A DNA stretch of 64,000 bases from Lunularia cruciata (GCA_948567375.1 OX419755.1:37577001-37641000); one strand, 5' to 3'. Shown: positions 24,930-34,939, counted from the first letter of the stretch. Program-made: numbers and translations. The notes: generated by a model not told the origin, from the sequence alone.

Positions 24930-25235
24930 AGAGTCTTGTTAGACTCTGGTGCACAACCCCTTATGTTGGGGAAGGCTATAGTTGTCGGTCTAGAGTTACG
25001 GAAGACCGATGTGGAGAGGTATCCATTTTAGATCTAGACATCTCTAGGTGGTGGTTTGACACAGTACATCACATGTGGGGAGCTTGTTGTCTAGGTTCAG
25101 CTTGGTCATCCGACTGATAGCTCAATGGTGAGAGCTCAAGCTATTGTGACAATAGCTGAGTCATATGATGTGCTAGTTGGAGGAGTAGTGTTATACCCCA
25201 TGGGTTTCAACATTGACTATTGGGAGGAGATAGCC
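24930..25235 (+). pseudogene. aspartic protease of the PHD-bearing element (broken)
   Basis: RVLLDSGAQPLMLG contains the catalytic DSG (Asp codon at 24,942). About 70 residues later comes the conserved C-terminal part, read as YDVLVGGVVLYPMGFNIDYW. Stops interrupt it. Retroelement proteases cleave the polyprotein. Confidence 0.7.
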
Positions 25236-25559
25236 TCCTATAGACCAAGTTGACAATCTGGTGAGGGACGGGTATGTCGCCTACTAGTATGCTTCGGTAG
25301 TGGCAGTCTTGGCTCACTACAATCCGGGACCATGGCAGCATCAGTTTTGGCTTTTAGTGGTGTAGTTACTTAGCCTGGTGACTTGTTGGAGGGGAACACC
25401 CATATAGAAGATACTCTAGTACCATAGGAGATCACTTGGATTTGGAGAACAAGTGGGATTGGAGTGGGATTGTCCCACTCTCTCAATGCATACAGGAGGA
25501 GTTATTGAGGTTGTAGATCTAGAGAGTGAAGATATTGGTACAGTTCAGCGAGGCATTCA

Positions 25560-26560
25560 TGATGATGTCTTAGTGATGGACTATCTTTGCATTGGTGTTG
25601 TGGGTGGCATTGTTGGGGCCAAGGAGAGAGACCGTGTCCTTCAGCAAGCCAAACAATTCAGATTGGAGGGCAAACACCTTTTGCATGTATGGGAGGATGG
25701 TAGAGTGCAAGTAGTACCACTTCCATCTCAAAGACCATAGTTGGTCTATCATGCTCATGAGGAGCTAGGGCATTTTGGATTAAACCATACATATAGCTTA
25801 CTCTAGAGTCATTATTGGTGGTGTGGTATGTAGACCGTGGTACAACAGTTGTTGCTAGATATGTGGTTTGTGATTGAGTTAGAGCATCATTCAATGCTCT
25901 TATGCCACATTTACACCCATTACCTATCATGGGATTGGGTTATCGTTGGAGTTTGGACTTCACCAAACCTTTACCGCTGATTGTGAGACATCATCGGTAT
26001 GTTTTGGTGATGATAAAGCACTTCTCCAAGTGGATTGAGTTGGTGGCACTTCCTGACAAGTCTAGTGAAGGGACAACTTACTCGTTCCTAGATCAAGTTC
26101 TTAGTCATTTTGGTGCACCAACTGAGGTTTTGATTGATTAGGGTACAAAGTTCTTGGAGGAGTTTTAGGTCTTGTATGACAAGGCTTTGATTGATCACCA
26201 CCCTACCTCCCGAGATCACCTTGAGGCAGATGGCTTAGTAGAGAGAGTGGTTCAGACGGTGAAGAGAGGATTGCAAAAGTATGGTTTGTAGAGAGGCCAC
26301 TTGGGAGATTGGGATCTCCAATTACCTTGGTTGGCCATGGGCTATCGGTTCAGCCGGCAAGCCTCCTTAGCATCCTTCTCTCCGTACTTTCTACTCTATG
26401 GATGAGATCCAAATTTACTTGCAACCATTTGTCCAGATGCTATTGTAGTTTTGGACTTGGATGACTCCACTATATGGATGAGCACATGTTCTTAGCGGGT
26501 AGAGATCTTTTAGAGAATGATGCCGATGGCCTTTAAGAACTTGGCGATTGCTCAACATAG
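25560..26560 (+). pseudogene. integrase of the PHD-bearing element (broken)
   Basis: N-terminal zinc-binding part: HAHEELGHFGLNHTYSLL keeps both His, but the first Cys of the Cys pair is read as Tyr (YVVCD). Catalytic core: SLDFTKPLPL (first Asp), VLID before GTKF (second Asp), and EADGLVERVVQTVKRG (Glu), with usual spacing. In-frame stops occur, for example after VLID at about 26,139. After the core, SPYFLLYG marks the usual integrase motif. The gene is dead but unmistakable. Confidence 0.8.
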
Positions 26561-26836
26561 AGATACTTTACACTATGCTACCATTTGAGGAGGAGGTTAC
26601 AGATCCGTCAATTTCATCCAAGAGACTATGTATATCTACAACAAATAACACCAATGACACTTGATGTTTTGACAAGCTGCACTATCTTGAGTGTGTGTGA
26701 GATATTGCCATATGGAGTCCTTGTGTTAGAAGGACGTGATGGTGTTGTTTAGAAGGATCATGTGCACAATTTTGCACCATGCCACCTCCCAAACATTGAT
26801 GGTACTATGGACCCAAGCTTGGCACTTGTACGTACA

Positions 26837-26985
26837 GGCTTGAGGTGTATGTTATGTGACTCTTCTGGTGGAATTGCTACTATGGTAGTGTGTGATAGCT
26901 ATTTGAGAGGATGGCATATGGCATGTATGACTCCTCCCCTCATGGTGGTCCTCAAGGACCGTGGTTATGTCCTAGATGTACTTGA
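26837..26985 (+). pseudogene. C-terminal PHD-type zinc finger of the retroelement
   Basis: Zinc ligands in order: Cys codons at 26,846, 26,855 and 26,891, Tyr instead of Cys at 26,900, His at 26,915, Cys at 26,924, and in the shifted frame Cys at 26,968 and 26,977. This fits C-x2-C-x11-C-x2-(Y)-x4-H-x2-C...C-x2-C. The diagnostic words VVCDSYLRGWHMAC, TPPL and GPWLCPRC match classical PHD fingers. A one-base frameshift between about 26,936 and 26,952 and the Cys-to-Tyr change disable this copy. PHD fingers often read histone H3 tails, so intact relatives may use it to choose chromatin targets, as chromodomains do in chromoviruses. Confidence 0.8.
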
Positions 26986-27139
26986 CCTATAGTTAGTTCA
27001 TTCTTTATATGGTATAGATTGCAGACATGTGACTAATGATGGGATTCCATAGCACCTGGCCTCTTGATCTTTGCCCATTATAGGGTATACCATATACTTA
27101 GAATAGATGGCTATATGGAGTTAAAGGGACCTAACCGCC

Positions 27140-27154
27140 AGCTAGGGGGGCAAT
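27140..27154 (+). promoter_or_regulatory. polypurine tract candidate
   Basis: AGCTAGGGGGGCAAT lies directly before TGTGGCAC. This is the usual position of the plus-strand primer and argues that the reverse-transcribed LTR starts at 27,155. Confidence 0.6.
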
Positions 27155-28565
27155 TGTGGCACTTTAGAGTCTATGTATGACTTGTGTGTGAGTTGTGCTT
27201 CTATAGTGTATGATGTTGATAGTGATGTATGTTGTGTAGCGATGTATATACGCATGACAGTTGTCACGCCATTTGTAGTGTCACATCTAGATTGCTTGGA
27301 CACTGGAGTTCCGGTGGTAGTAGTTAGAGTTATTTTAGTAGTTTCTCAAACACTACTTTCTCACGGTCAGATTTTGTGTTTGGAGTATTGACTTCACGAT
27401 GGGACCCATTGTCACTTTGCACCATTTGCACCGTCGAGTGTGTCATCAGTGGGATTGTTAGGGTTTAGATCTAGCTCGAGTCCAAGGGGTATACTTTCAA
27501 AGTGCAGCTCAAGAGAGCTCACTTCTTTGATGTTGAGCCTTCGAGTTCCTGGCTATGGTGGACAGAGGCTGGCGAGCGTCACTTGGATTCTCTTAGCTAG
27601 AGTGGGTGTAATACCAAGAGCTAGCAATATGATCTAGATGTGAAATTTGGTTTGGTAACATCTAGAATGATGTTATACATGATGGTCAAAATAGATAAGA
27701 TAGAAGTATCACCAAAAGAGTACTTCTACTAATAGGGCAAAAATCAAAATAGACTTGAGAACTTTAGAACCAATAGCTAGACATATGATTTAAAGGTGAG
27801 AATTGGTTTGGTAACATCTGGAAGGATGTTACACATGATGGACTTAACAGATCAGAAAGAAATATCACCAAAAGGAGACTTCTACTAATAGAGTAGGAAT
27901 CAAAATATGCCTGAAATCTTTGAAGGCTATTTCGGAGGCCTAAACGGATGAATTAGGCCTTGAAAATGTGCAGATTCCTCCCCAATAGAGGAGTGGCTGG
28001 CCTACCCTCCCCCCTGATTTGTCTCGTCAAGAGCTTTCCAATGGTACCTTACTCACATGATTATGAGATACCTACAAGAAGATTCCTTAAAAGATTCCCT
28101 TTGATCAAAGCTTATTTGACCAACCAGATAGGACCTAGACCAGACATGTCACCCATTCAAGTAAGTAATCCAAGGGTGGAGCTTGCTGACATGTCACCTA
28201 TTTGTGTCCCTAATCCTATGGTGGAGCTTCTTTGGCGAAGATCCTCTTTGCCTATATAATAAAGAGAAGGTGCTCCCTTGGGGCATCGATTGTTTGAGTG
28301 TGCAATTTGTGTTTTCTTTCTTCTCTTGTCTTTGGAGTATTACAGTGGGTGTGGCTTGACTATAATTAGTGCCTAGTTGTTTGTAGTTTATAGAGTGACA
28401 GATCAAGTACTGATATGAATTGAGTTGAGTTGAGTTGAGAGTGGTAAACAATTTGATTATTGTGGCACTTTAGAGTCTATGTATGACTTGTGTGTGAGTT
28501 GTGCTTCTATAGTGTATGATGTTATCAGCGATGTATGTTGTGTAGTAATGTATATACGCACGACA
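27155..28565 (+). repeat. 3' terminal-repeat block, permuted and interrupted
   Basis: Order: segment A (27,155-27,259), two bases GT, segment B (27,262 to about 28,455, interrupted by a solo LTR), then a second copy of A (28,461-28,565). The 5' end of the element has only B. The A/B junction reads TGACA-GT-TGTCA, a palindrome like an LTR-LTR junction. Confidence 0.7.
27607..28344. mobile_element. solo LTR nested in the Ty3 terminal repeat
   Basis: The 738-bp insert has perfect 8-bp terminal inverted repeats (TGTAATAC...GTATTACA) and a 5-bp target duplication GTGGG (27,602-27,606 and 28,345-28,349). It splits the otherwise continuous terminal repeat. It holds a TATA-like CCTATATAATAAA near 28,252, an internal duplication of about 120 bp (27,640-27,750 against 27,785-27,905) and a 46-bp tandem repeat (about 28,142-28,233). 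No coding sequence lies between its ends, so it is a recombined solo LTR. Confidence 0.85.
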
Positions 28566-28569
28566 TAGG

Positions 28570-29985
28570 CCAAAGCTTATTATCTTAGGTGACAAGTCAT
28601 TTGTACTTTACTTTGGGTATTTTGTTTTGTAAAACACACTAATATTATCCATAGAAGAATAATCACAATAGATGATAATTTTGTATATACTCTAAACCAT
28701 TGGATGTAAATAATTTTCTTCGCAACATAACTAGAATTTGATGCATTTCACTATCCTTGTAAAATTCATAAAAATTTCTATACTTTTTGTTATCACATAC
28801 GTGTTATTATTTGTCAATATTAGGAAATTTAAAGGATGGTCTTATCCTTATACGAGCTGATGAGAAATTCCATACTTTTTGTCACCATATGTGTATATGT
28901 GTGTCGAGTGTTTTTCAATATACAAGAATTCAAAATATGTATCTATTTTGTTTAGTAAGGCTTATAAGGTTCAAAGGAATGAGGTTTCTCTAATAATCAA
29001 AATCTACTATGAATAAAAAACTATAAATACTTTGAAATGGAGATAAATACTTAAACTTCAGACTAGTTTTAAACTAAAGATTGGTGTATATTTCTTAAAA
29101 GTTCAAAAGTAAAGAAAACATACGGGAATTAAAAAAAGAAGTAAAGAAGAAGTTTCATTAAAACCCAATTTTATTGAATCAATCTGATTGATAAGGAGAG
29201 TGTGGAGATAGGAGAGCAAAGGAAGAGATGTGAGAAGAAAGATATATATCATCTTGGCGTGTTCTAGCATTTAACACTTGAGTGAATAGTAAATTCTATT
29301 TGTTTTTCAATTTTGGTTCCATTGGTACTTAGATTGAAGACTATAGAGAATTGAATAGAAAGTTATAGGGCTTTTAAGGTCTTTAAGGGCCAAATGTGAT
29401 GATGATAACCTTATAAAATTATGGTCTACCATTTGGAGATATGATGAAATGTATAGTAAAAGTACTCACGAAGCATATATGTGATATATGTAGCAAGATT
29501 GGACACTCAAGAAGATTCCACTTGCTCCTTCTAGGGCTCAGAACAATTGTAAATAGACTCAACTCTCATCTTAGATCAAGTCATCTTGATTGAGTAGTAA
29601 TCTAGATATCTTGATACAATAGCAACTCAGACAATACAATAGCAACCAGAATGGTTCACACAAAAATATGCGGTAGACGTTTCAGTAGATTAGATCTTGA
29701 TTGGTAGAGTGATAATTACACATTGAAAGTATAGGTTAGGAATTTCCATTTCTAATTTCTTGGTTTTCATGATTGAGTTCCATTGGAACCTAGTTTGAAA
29801 TTTTTATAAGATAAATTGAAAGTTATGAGAGTTTCTAGTTTTTACGGTTTGGAGAGATTGTATTTTTTCATATGAGTTGGGGATGTGAGGGGTTGTGGTT
29901 TTGTAGGTATGGGAGATATGAAGAGGAGCCTCATGTGTTACTATCAATATTCTTGTGCTAGCCATGGCTACACCTCCCCATGTGG
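28570..29985. other. AT-rich DNA, no gene seen
   Basis: Between the two large retroelement complexes. Two diverged copies of a segment with TTCCATTGG and AATTGAAAGTTAT words occur at about 29,317-29,372 and 29,777-29,835, suggesting further old repeat DNA. Confidence 0.45.
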
Positions 29986-30014
29986 GGTCACCTAGAGTGG
30001 CTTGGGATACACCA

Positions 30015-30077
30015 TGCCTGGTGTGTCATGGACACTTTATCTTGCAAGGGGTAAAGACTCATGTGTAAAGGATACAC
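30015..30077 (+). pseudogene. N-terminal C2H2-like zinc finger of the LINE
   Basis: The reading CLVCHGHFILQGVKTHV, then a stop, then RIH fits C-x2-C-x11-H-x4-H with one in-frame TAA (30,066). In R2-type LINEs, N-terminal fingers bind target DNA. Confidence 0.55.
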
Positions 30078-30386
30078 AAGGACTATGATTGGACCACTTA
30101 GGGATGCTCACTTAAGGCGAGTGACCACATTGACAATAGTGACACTCAAAATTGATTAAACATGCTTCTTTTATCCCTTTGTTAACCATTTCAAGGATAC
30201 CAATCAAGTCGTGAGAGTGGTTAGCTTCTCAGGCGGGTTGTATTTTGGGGTTATTTGAAACTAGTTTCCTATGTCCACATTTATTCCATAGGCTACTTCG
30301 TACACTCCATGATAAGGCTAGATAGGATTTTTGCCTACCACTTGATCATTTGGCATGTGATCCCTTGGACAAGTTAGCATGGTTCC

Positions 30387-30812
30387 TATAAAAGACCAAG
30401 ACCAAGGAGAGAAATAAGAGAATGGAAGCTCACAATGGGATGCTAGAATGAGGGGAAACTCTGAATGCCTAGCATGAGATTTGGCTTTGGTATTTAGAAG
30501 TAGCATACAAGGCCCTTGAGAAGCTTCTCAAGAAGCTTCCACAAGCCGCTTTTTTAGAGTGCAAGCAAAGTTAACCATGAAACTTCTCAAGAAACTTTCT
30601 TCTAGAAGCCGCCTACTTGGCGTGCAAGCTAAGCTAGTTGGAAGCTTCTAGAAGCTTCCTTCTAGAAGCTACTTATTTGAGGTGCAAGATAAGCTAGCCA
30701 AGAAGATTCCTAAGAAGCTTCCTAGACACTTCTAGAATATTCTAGGCTAATTTGTCTTATTTGCTACTTTGTTAGCCTTATTAACTTTGTCGCTAAACTC
30801 CATATTGTTACA
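30387..30812 (-). repeat. 3' LTR with heat-shock-element array
   Basis: Reads TGTAACAATATGG at its minus-strand start (30,812); its end is mutated from ...TTTTACA to ...TTTTATA. It is dense in GAAGCTTC palindromes. At 30,641-30,658 four alternating units, GAA-GC-TTC-TA-GAA-GC-TTC, make a perfect heat-shock element. The TATA box is mutated in this copy. Confidence 0.85.
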
Positions 30813-30825
30813 TATTCCCCCACTG
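30813..30825 (-). promoter_or_regulatory. polypurine tract
   Basis: Minus-strand CAGTGGGGGAATA directly before the 3' LTR start, the expected plus-strand primer. Confidence 0.85.
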
Positions 30826-30830
30826 CTAGT

Positions 30831-30965
30831 TTATGACGTCCTCGTCACCAATGAAGCTTTGAACTCTTGGATGGCCGTATGTGCATTTTGGAGGTGAGGA
30901 AGAGGTTCCCATGTGGCATCATGAAGGAGATAACCTTTCCAAAGGACCTTGTGGGTGAGACACAA
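30831..30965 (-). pseudogene. chromodomain fragment fused to RNase H
   Basis: Minus-strand VLWKGYLLHDATWEPLPHL is the second half of a chromodomain (W-x-G-Y, then ATWEP), followed by a helical tail. It is preceded in frame by RNase H-like residues (FDASNFAIGAVLQQEF) with no integrase between, so a deletion joined the two. Confidence 0.75.
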
Positions 30966-31103
30966 AGGCAATAGGATGTAGTCCATTTGGGAATTCTTGT
31001 TGCAACACGGCTCCAATTGCAAAGTTAGAAGCATCAAAATCAACCACACAGGGTAGTTGAGGATCATATGGTTGAAGAATGAGCCTTCAAGACACCATAT
31101 GTT

Positions 31104-31340
31104 TCAACTTTTGGAATGCTTCTCGTGCTTGGTGGTCCACTGGAAGCTCAAGTCCTTCCCCAAGAGGTTAGTCAATGGTGCAGCCACATGAGCATAATAA
31201 TAGATGAACTGTTTGTAAAAACTGGCCAGTCCATTAAATGCTTGTACTTCTATAGCATCCTTTGGAGTAGGCCAATCAGTAATGGCCTTGATTTTCTCCT
31301 CTTCCATCTTGATCCCCTCCAATGAGATCTTGTGCTCCAA
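31104..31340 (-). pseudogene. reverse transcriptase/RNase H connection segment
   Basis: Minus-strand frame with ITDWPTPKDAIEVQAFNGLASFYKQFI, the conserved connection after the RT domain in Ty3 elements (W-P-x-P, LxxFxGLxxFYxxFI). It continues to RNase H remnants at about 31,070. Confidence 0.8.
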
Positions 31341-31404
31341 GAAGGTAACTTCTTTTTGCCAAAAGGCACACTTTGACTTTGTAATAAAATTTCCATTGTC
31401 GTAG

Positions 31405-32117
31405 TCATCTTAAGACTTCTCGCACATGATTCATGTGTTCTACCTCTGTCTTGCTAGAGATTGAGATATCATCCAAGAACACCACCATGTACCAATCCAA
31501 TAGTCCATCCAACACCCGATGCATTTGATCCATGAAGACTGCAAGAGCATTAATGAGCCCAAAAGGTAGAACTCTCCATTCAAAATGCCCATACCTTGTG
31601 CGAAAGGCCGTCTTTTGCACATCCTCCCTATCAATGAGGATTTGCCAATAGCCGCTACAAAGATCCGGGTTGGAAAAGTATTTTTCTCCACTCAATTGAT
31701 CAAGCAAGTCATCAATCAGAGACAAGGGATATGCATTCTTCATTGTTTGCTTATTGAGCACATGATAATCAATACAAAAACAAAGTACTCCATCCTTCTT
31801 TGGAACAAATAGTATCGGTGCTCCCCAAGGAGAGTTATGAAGTCCTTTTTCAACAACCCCGTAAGTGTTGTTTGCAACTCCTCCAACTCCTTTGGTGAGA
31901 GCCGATAGATTGGTCTACTCACTGGAGTACTCCTCGGTAATAACTCAATCTTGAAGAGCATATCACAATCGGAGGGTAATCCCTTTGGCAAATCATCCAG
32001 AAACATGTCTGCAAACTCTTGAACTATTTGATCACCCATTGCTTGATGAGGCTCTTGGCTCTTGGCTCTCCTTAGATTGTCCTTGTGCAATTGGCTTGAT
32101 CCACATTGCAAAAACAT
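31405..32117 (-). pseudogene. reverse transcriptase of the chromovirus (broken)
   Basis: Two minus-strand frames. 32,117-31,830 holds the N-terminal part (FADMFLDDLPKGLP, RPIYRLSPKELEEL). 31,761-31,405 holds palm and fingers: FSNPDLCSGYWQI (first Asp), AFRTRYGHFEWRVLPFGL, and the catalytic FLDD (Asp codons at 31,468-31,473), which is intact. A frameshift near 31,800 separates them. Confidence 0.88.
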
Positions 32118-32130
32118 ACTTATCTTCCTC

Positions 32131-32310
32131 CAAAGCTTGCTCTATGGTTGCTTCACTAACAAACTTCCCATCTAGGGACTCATTTCTCTTCAAAGCTTGC
32201 TCCATGGTTTCCTTCTTGGTAAACTTCCCACCTTGGGGCTACTCTCTCTTCAAGGCATGCTCTATGGCTACCTTCTCAACAAACTTCTGATCTTGAGACT
32301 GACTATTCTT
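32131..32310 (-). repeat. three 60-bp tandem repeats between protease and RT
   Basis: CAAAGCTTGC/CAAGGCATGC recurs at 32,131, 32,191 and 32,251, a 60-bp period. In the minus-strand frame this encodes about 20-residue charged repeats (KREK, EQALK, IEHALK words) in the spacer between protease and reverse transcriptase. Confidence 0.8.
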
Positions 32311-32342
32311 AGGTTCTTACTCAGAGGTGCCAAAAAACCTAA

Positions 32343-32700
32343 TCAGAAATTCCTACCTTGGTGTTGTACTTGAATTTGTTGTTGGGTCCAATCAAATTGA
32401 ACCTTATGACGTTCAAGCCAAGGTAGTCCCAAAATGACATCATAATGTAGAGGTGCCACTACAAACATCATACACTCCAAATACTCCTTTTCAATCTTAA
32501 AAGTAACAAGATGTGAGGTAAAAAAATGCAAAACCCTTTCTACCATCTGCCATCAATCTATTTCCAATCATTGGCTTGATAAGAATACACAATTCCTTTG
32601 CTATTTGCATAGACATGCAATTCTCTAAACTTCCAAAATCAACCAAAATCCTATAACCTTGATTAGATATTGTACCTTACAAGTGAAGCAAACTTGCATA
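32343..32700 (-). pseudogene. protease region of the chromovirus (broken)
   Basis: 32,546-32,343 encodes YDVILGLPWLERHKVQFDW, the conserved C-terminal part of Ty3 proteases. Upstream (about 32,650) the active-site region reads DFG where DSG is expected, so a catalytic-loop residue is changed. Confidence 0.7.
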
Positions 32701-33913
32701 GGTCGAGCCTTCAATCCCATTGGAACTAATCAAGCTCCCAATAGGCGGCTCAAAATCTTGGATTGGGATTCCTTGTTTCCTTGATCATTTTATTCCACAA
32801 ACTCCATTTGGGTAACTTGTCAAGGTTGCACATTCCTAAATGGACATTCAACAATGTGATGTCCAACTTGGCAATAATAAAAACAATATCCATTTTGTCA
32901 CAATCTTTCTCTATCCATTGTACCAAGTGGTCTCTGTTGGATAACATCAATCTCTATTGGTGTTGGTTCTTCCACCCGTGCGTAATGTACAGGTAAGCTT
33001 TGTGTAGGTTGAGGTTGAGACTAAGTTGTCACAACCAAGGAATCAAAGCGCTCAGCCAATTGCATGGTTTCTTCTACATTTTGTGGATCTCACATAGTCA
33101 CATGCAATTTGGTTTGTGACTTCAATCCCTGCACAAATCAATCCAGAACTTCATATTCTTGTATATCTAGAATTTGCATGATGATATTCTAAAATTGTGT
33201 GATGTAGCTCCTTATTGAGCCAATCTGCTTCAACTCCACCAATTTATCTCATGTGACTCGGGTGATATTTATAGGTTAAAATTGACCAAGTATTGCATCC
33301 TTGAATTCTACCCATGTCAAGATTGGTGCAACAATCTATCGTTCAGCTTGCTCCACTCAAATTTACAACCAAATTTTTGCCACACCATCCAATTGGCTAG
33401 AAGCCAAGAGAATCTATTTCCGTTCATCTTGAAGATTGGTGGCTTCAAAGTAACATTTGCAGTAAAACACAAAATTCTCCATTGTGCTCGGAAGATTCTT
33501 GCCTTCAAACACTTTGGGTTTTGGAAATCAAATGTGATCTTTTCCATCTCAAATTGGTGCTCTCTATATGTTCTTGTCGTTGTTGGTCTTGTTCATCCAA
33601 CAATCGAGTAAAGTGCTCAATTTGTTGTTGCATTGCAAGGATAACGTTTGGTATTGCCGCCATAGCTACTTCTCTATCCCACTACTCCCAATTTATCTAA
33701 TTGATTAACACATAGATGCAACACATCCACCGTTCTCCATAAGTTACAACCAGAAGTATCAAGGGTTCCTTAGCCAAGGTGATCATATGCCGAAAATCTT
33801 GCCCAAAGCGCGAGATGATAAATTATGTGAAATGATGTTTGGGTAATAATTGGACATGAAAATCCCAATGGTTTGGGAGATGTAGATTCTTAAATTCCAT
33901 CCATCCCATTCTT

Positions 33914-33925
33914 GCTCTGATACCA
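33914..33925 (-). promoter_or_regulatory. tRNA-iMet primer-binding site
   Basis: Minus-strand TGGTATCAGAGC, a perfect match to the plant initiator-Met tRNA 3' end, one base from the 5' LTR end. Confidence 0.93.
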
Positions 33926-33926
33926 A

Positions 33927-34351
33927 TGTAAAAGACCAAGACCGAGGAGAGAAATAAGAGAATGGAAGCTCACATTGGGACATTGGAATGAGAGAAAACT
34001 CCAAATGCCTAGTATGAGCTTTCGCTTTGGTATTTATAGGTAGCATACAAGGCCCTTTAGAAGTTTCTCAAGAAGCTTCCTCAAGCCACTTTCTTAGAAT
34101 GCAAGCCAAGTTAACCATGAAGCTTCTCAAGAAGCTTCCTTTTAGAAGCTGCCTACTTGGCATGCAAGCTAAGCTAGTTGGAAGTTTCTAGAATCTTCCT
34201 TCTAGAAGCTACTTACTTGAGGTGCAAGCTAAGCTACCAAGAAGCTTCACAAGAAGCTTTCTAGATACTTTTGGAATATTTTAGATTAATTTGTCTTATT
34301 TGCTACTTTGTTAGCCTTATTAACTTTGTTGCTATACTCCATATTGTTATA
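33927..34351 (-). repeat. 5' LTR with heat-shock-element array and TATA box
   Basis: Same repeat as 30,387-30,812. GAA-GT-TTC-TA-GAA-TC-TTC at 34,181-34,198 still fits the heat-shock consensus even though spacer bases differ from the other LTR. Downstream in the transcription direction is CTATAAATA (34,031-34,039), a good TATA box. The arrangement resembles a heat-responsive LTR promoter. Confidence 0.85.
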
Positions 34352-34939
34352 GTTCCTATTCCTCTTACTCCCTTGATGGTGTCTTTGTTATGCTAGAAGG
34401 GGATATGCAAAGCATAGAAAAGTGGCTGCTAGATTTTGTCGATTCCGAGTGGGAGATTGGATGGCTCTAAAGAAGAAGTATGTTAGGCCTGCATGTTTTA
34501 GGAGATGGGTCTTGCTATAGGATACTATAGAGTCCACTTGACTACAATGGTGTAGTACATTGGGTCAAGCGGGAGAGTTTAGTGGAGTAGCATGAGCGCT
34601 ACACCCTTTGCCTATGGCTAGTCCAACTAATGAGATTATCTCTTCTCTATGCTCACTACATCCTATGGCATGAGAGGGATTACCACTACAGGTCTTAGAT
34701 TATCAATCTGAGCAACCTTTAGGTCTTGATAGGTTGCTTTTTGCACAAGCATTGTGCACTACCCCTTGACTTTCCTTAGGAGGCTTGTTAGGGATGGTAT
34801 TTGAGCATCTTAAAGATTGATTTTTGGTATATGATTCTTCTAGTGGTTTTACCAAGTTGTTTTAGGTGGCAATAATAGTAGCAAGAAGAGATATTCATAT
34901 GTATATTAGTCAAGTTTTAGGTGCTAGTTGACTTCTTGT

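Larger units (their letters stand above)
21013..28565 (+). mobile_element. decayed Ty3/gypsy-like retrotransposon with PHD finger
   Basis: Plus-strand order: terminal-repeat segment, leader, gag, zinc knuckle, protease (DSGA), integrase (HH, D-D-E) and PHD finger, then a polypurine tract and terminal repeats. The outer ends read TGTCACGCC and GCACGACA with TAGG on both sides (21,009-21,012 and 28,566-28,569), a possible 4-bp target duplication. Every coding part has stops or frameshifts. Only about 0.4 kb separates protease from integrase, too short for reverse transcriptase plus RNase H. The terminal repeats are arranged unusually (see findings). A 738-bp solo LTR of a different family sits inside the 3' repeat. 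Confidence 0.8.
30387..34351 (-). mobile_element. Ty3/gypsy chromovirus relic with intact ends
   Basis: Minus-strand element of 3,965 bp with 5-bp target duplication GTTCC (30,382-30,386 and 34,352-34,356). LTRs are 33,927-34,351 (5') and 30,387-30,812 (3'), roughly 90% alike by eye. A perfect 12-nt iMet primer site abuts the 5' LTR and a polypurine tract abuts the 3' LTR. Minus-strand order: gag remnant, zinc-knuckle-like motif (about 32,840-32,890), protease, a 60-bp tandem repeat, reverse transcriptase, part of RNase H, then chromodomain. Most of RNase H and all of integrase are deleted. Frameshifts and stops kill it. Confidence 0.92.
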
